In this document: in pieces, positions 63,498-64,000 of the stretch
Position numbering within the stretch: position 1 is the first letter of the stretch
Layout: each line of letters opens with the position of its first letter
Notes under the pieces: generated by a model
What the model saw: only the letters and a program-made list of their open reading frames with translations
Databases searched by the model: none
Told to the model about the DNA's origin: nothing
Made by a program: the position numbers and the translations under genes
Assembly (NCBI RefSeq): GCF_000970455.1
Contig: NZ_LAJG01000005.1
Coordinates: 124,001 to 188,000 of the forward strand
Length of the DNA: 64,000 nucleotides
Origin: Devosia soli
GTDB taxonomy: Bacteria; Pseudomonadota; Alphaproteobacteria; Rhizobiales; Devosiaceae
Reading direction: 5' to 3'

Positions 63498-64000
63498 TTA
63501 AGCCTTGAGCAGCGCCTGGGCGGCTTCGATGCCGAGGGCGCGGGGGCGTTCGCAGGTGGTCTGGAGGGTGAGGACCTGGCCGGTTTCGCCGGCTTTGAGG
63601 AGACCCGTCATGACTTCGACCACGTGGAGAGCGACATCGAGCCCGCAGCGCGGCGTTTCGCCGGTTTCGTGCGAGAGCATCATGTCGGCCAGGCCGGCGC
63701 AGCGATAGTTGGAGCGCGGGATGGCCTTGTCGAGGTCCTGGTTTGGCTTGCCGAAGGGGTGAGCCCACGGGGTGACCGGCGTGCGGGTGCCGTCGAGCGA
63801 AGCGGTGACGAGATCGCCGCCGAAGAAGTTCGGATCGGGCACGAAGATCGAGCCGTCGGTGCCGTAGAGCTCGATATTGTGGTGGCCGTGGGCCGCGACG
63901 TCCCAGCTGGCGCCGATAGTGACGATGGCGCCGTTGTGGAATTCGAGAATGCCGTGGATCGTCGTCGGCGTGCCGACCTTGATGAAGGTGCCCTTATAGG
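63498..64000 (-). CDS. Gfo/Idh/MocA-family dehydrogenase, C-terminal part (5' end beyond window)
   Basis: The visible 167 residues are the C-terminal half of another Gfo/Idh/MocA oxidoreductase: 'TTIHGILEFHNGAIVTIGAS', 'HHNIELYGTDGSIFVPDPNF', and the ending 'GIEAAQALLKA'. The reading frame is open to the right edge, so the catalytic N-terminal half is missing here. It precedes the IolE-like gene by 268 bases on the same strand. Its orientation suggests it belongs to the same sugar/polyol catabolic cluster, possibly as a separate transcript. Confidence 0.8.
   Translation of the reverse strand, partial: YKGTFIKVGTPTTIHGILEFHNGAIVTIGASWDVAAHGHHNIELYGTDGSIFVPDPNFFGGDLVTASLDGTRTPVTPWAHPFGKPNQDLDKAIPRSNYRCAGLADMMLSHETGETPRCGLDVALHVVEVMTGLLKAGETGQVLTLQTTCERPRALGIEAAQALLKA

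Overview
The window looks like chromosomal DNA of an alphaproteobacterium of the order Hyphomicrobiales (Rhizobiales), possibly a Devosia relative. The evidence is the AapJQMP general amino-acid importer, a short NDUFS4-type complex I subunit gene, the GC-rich codon use, and long operons with 4-base ATGA overlaps. There are two tRNA genes (Asn, Pro), and I see no phage, insertion sequence, CRISPR array or rRNA.

Region 1 (1-25.5 kb) is the standout. Two long operons diverge from a control region at about 12.26-12.45 kb. The leftward one (12.26 kb to beyond base 1) encodes an M32 carboxypeptidase, an aminotransferase, a VOC protein, an AstE/AspA-type zinc amidohydrolase, a PuuE-type allantoinase, an AllA-type ureidoglycolate lyase, a DapA-type aldolase/lyase, a GntR regulator, an epimerase/dehydrogenase, a Gfo/Idh/MocA dehydrogenase and two paralogous peptide-type binding proteins. 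The rightward one (12.45-25.5 kb) encodes two DUF4438 proteins, an AllD/YlbC-type dehydrogenase, an M24-fold protein with degenerate metal ligands, an imidazolonepropionase-like amidohydrolase, a second aminotransferase, an unassigned TIM-barrel-like protein, an AllB/dihydroorotase-type amidohydrolase, two OppD/OppF ATPases and an M14 carboxypeptidase. Together they read as an import and breakdown pathway for a peptide-like or cyclic-ureide-like compound that I cannot name. The importer permeases are not in the window and are expected just left of base 1.

Region 2 (25.5-34.7 kb) is a second amide-ring module: two SDR dehydrogenases, RidA, hydantoinase/oxoprolinase HyuA and HyuB, a GntR regulator, isoaspartyl peptidase, a creatininase-family amidohydrolase and a third SDR. 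A TTGTAT-type GntR site recurs at three promoters here.

Region 3 (34.7-41.2 kb) is a DctB/DctD-like two-component system next to a tripartite tricarboxylate transporter (TctCBA). A textbook sigma-54 promoter and two upstream dyads lie between them. Region 4 (41.2-51.9 kb) holds a polysaccharide deacetylase lipoprotein, a BenE transporter with a MobA-like gene, tRNA-Asn, a fosmidomycin-resistance-type MFS pump, an SRPBCC protein, DNA photolyase, cysteine synthase, an unassigned protein, cardiolipin synthase and AlaX. Region 5 (51.9-59.6 kb) is the aapJQMP operon with an extra binding protein, cystathionine beta-lyase, a PAP2 phosphatase and tRNA-Pro. Region 6 (59.6-64 kb) has an NDUFS4-like gene, a TraB/GumN protein and the end of a sugar/inositol-type operon (two Gfo/Idh/MocA dehydrogenases and an IolE-like isomerase). 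Stem-loops without U-tracts recur just after solute-binding-protein genes. No gene-free stretch exceeds 300 bases.
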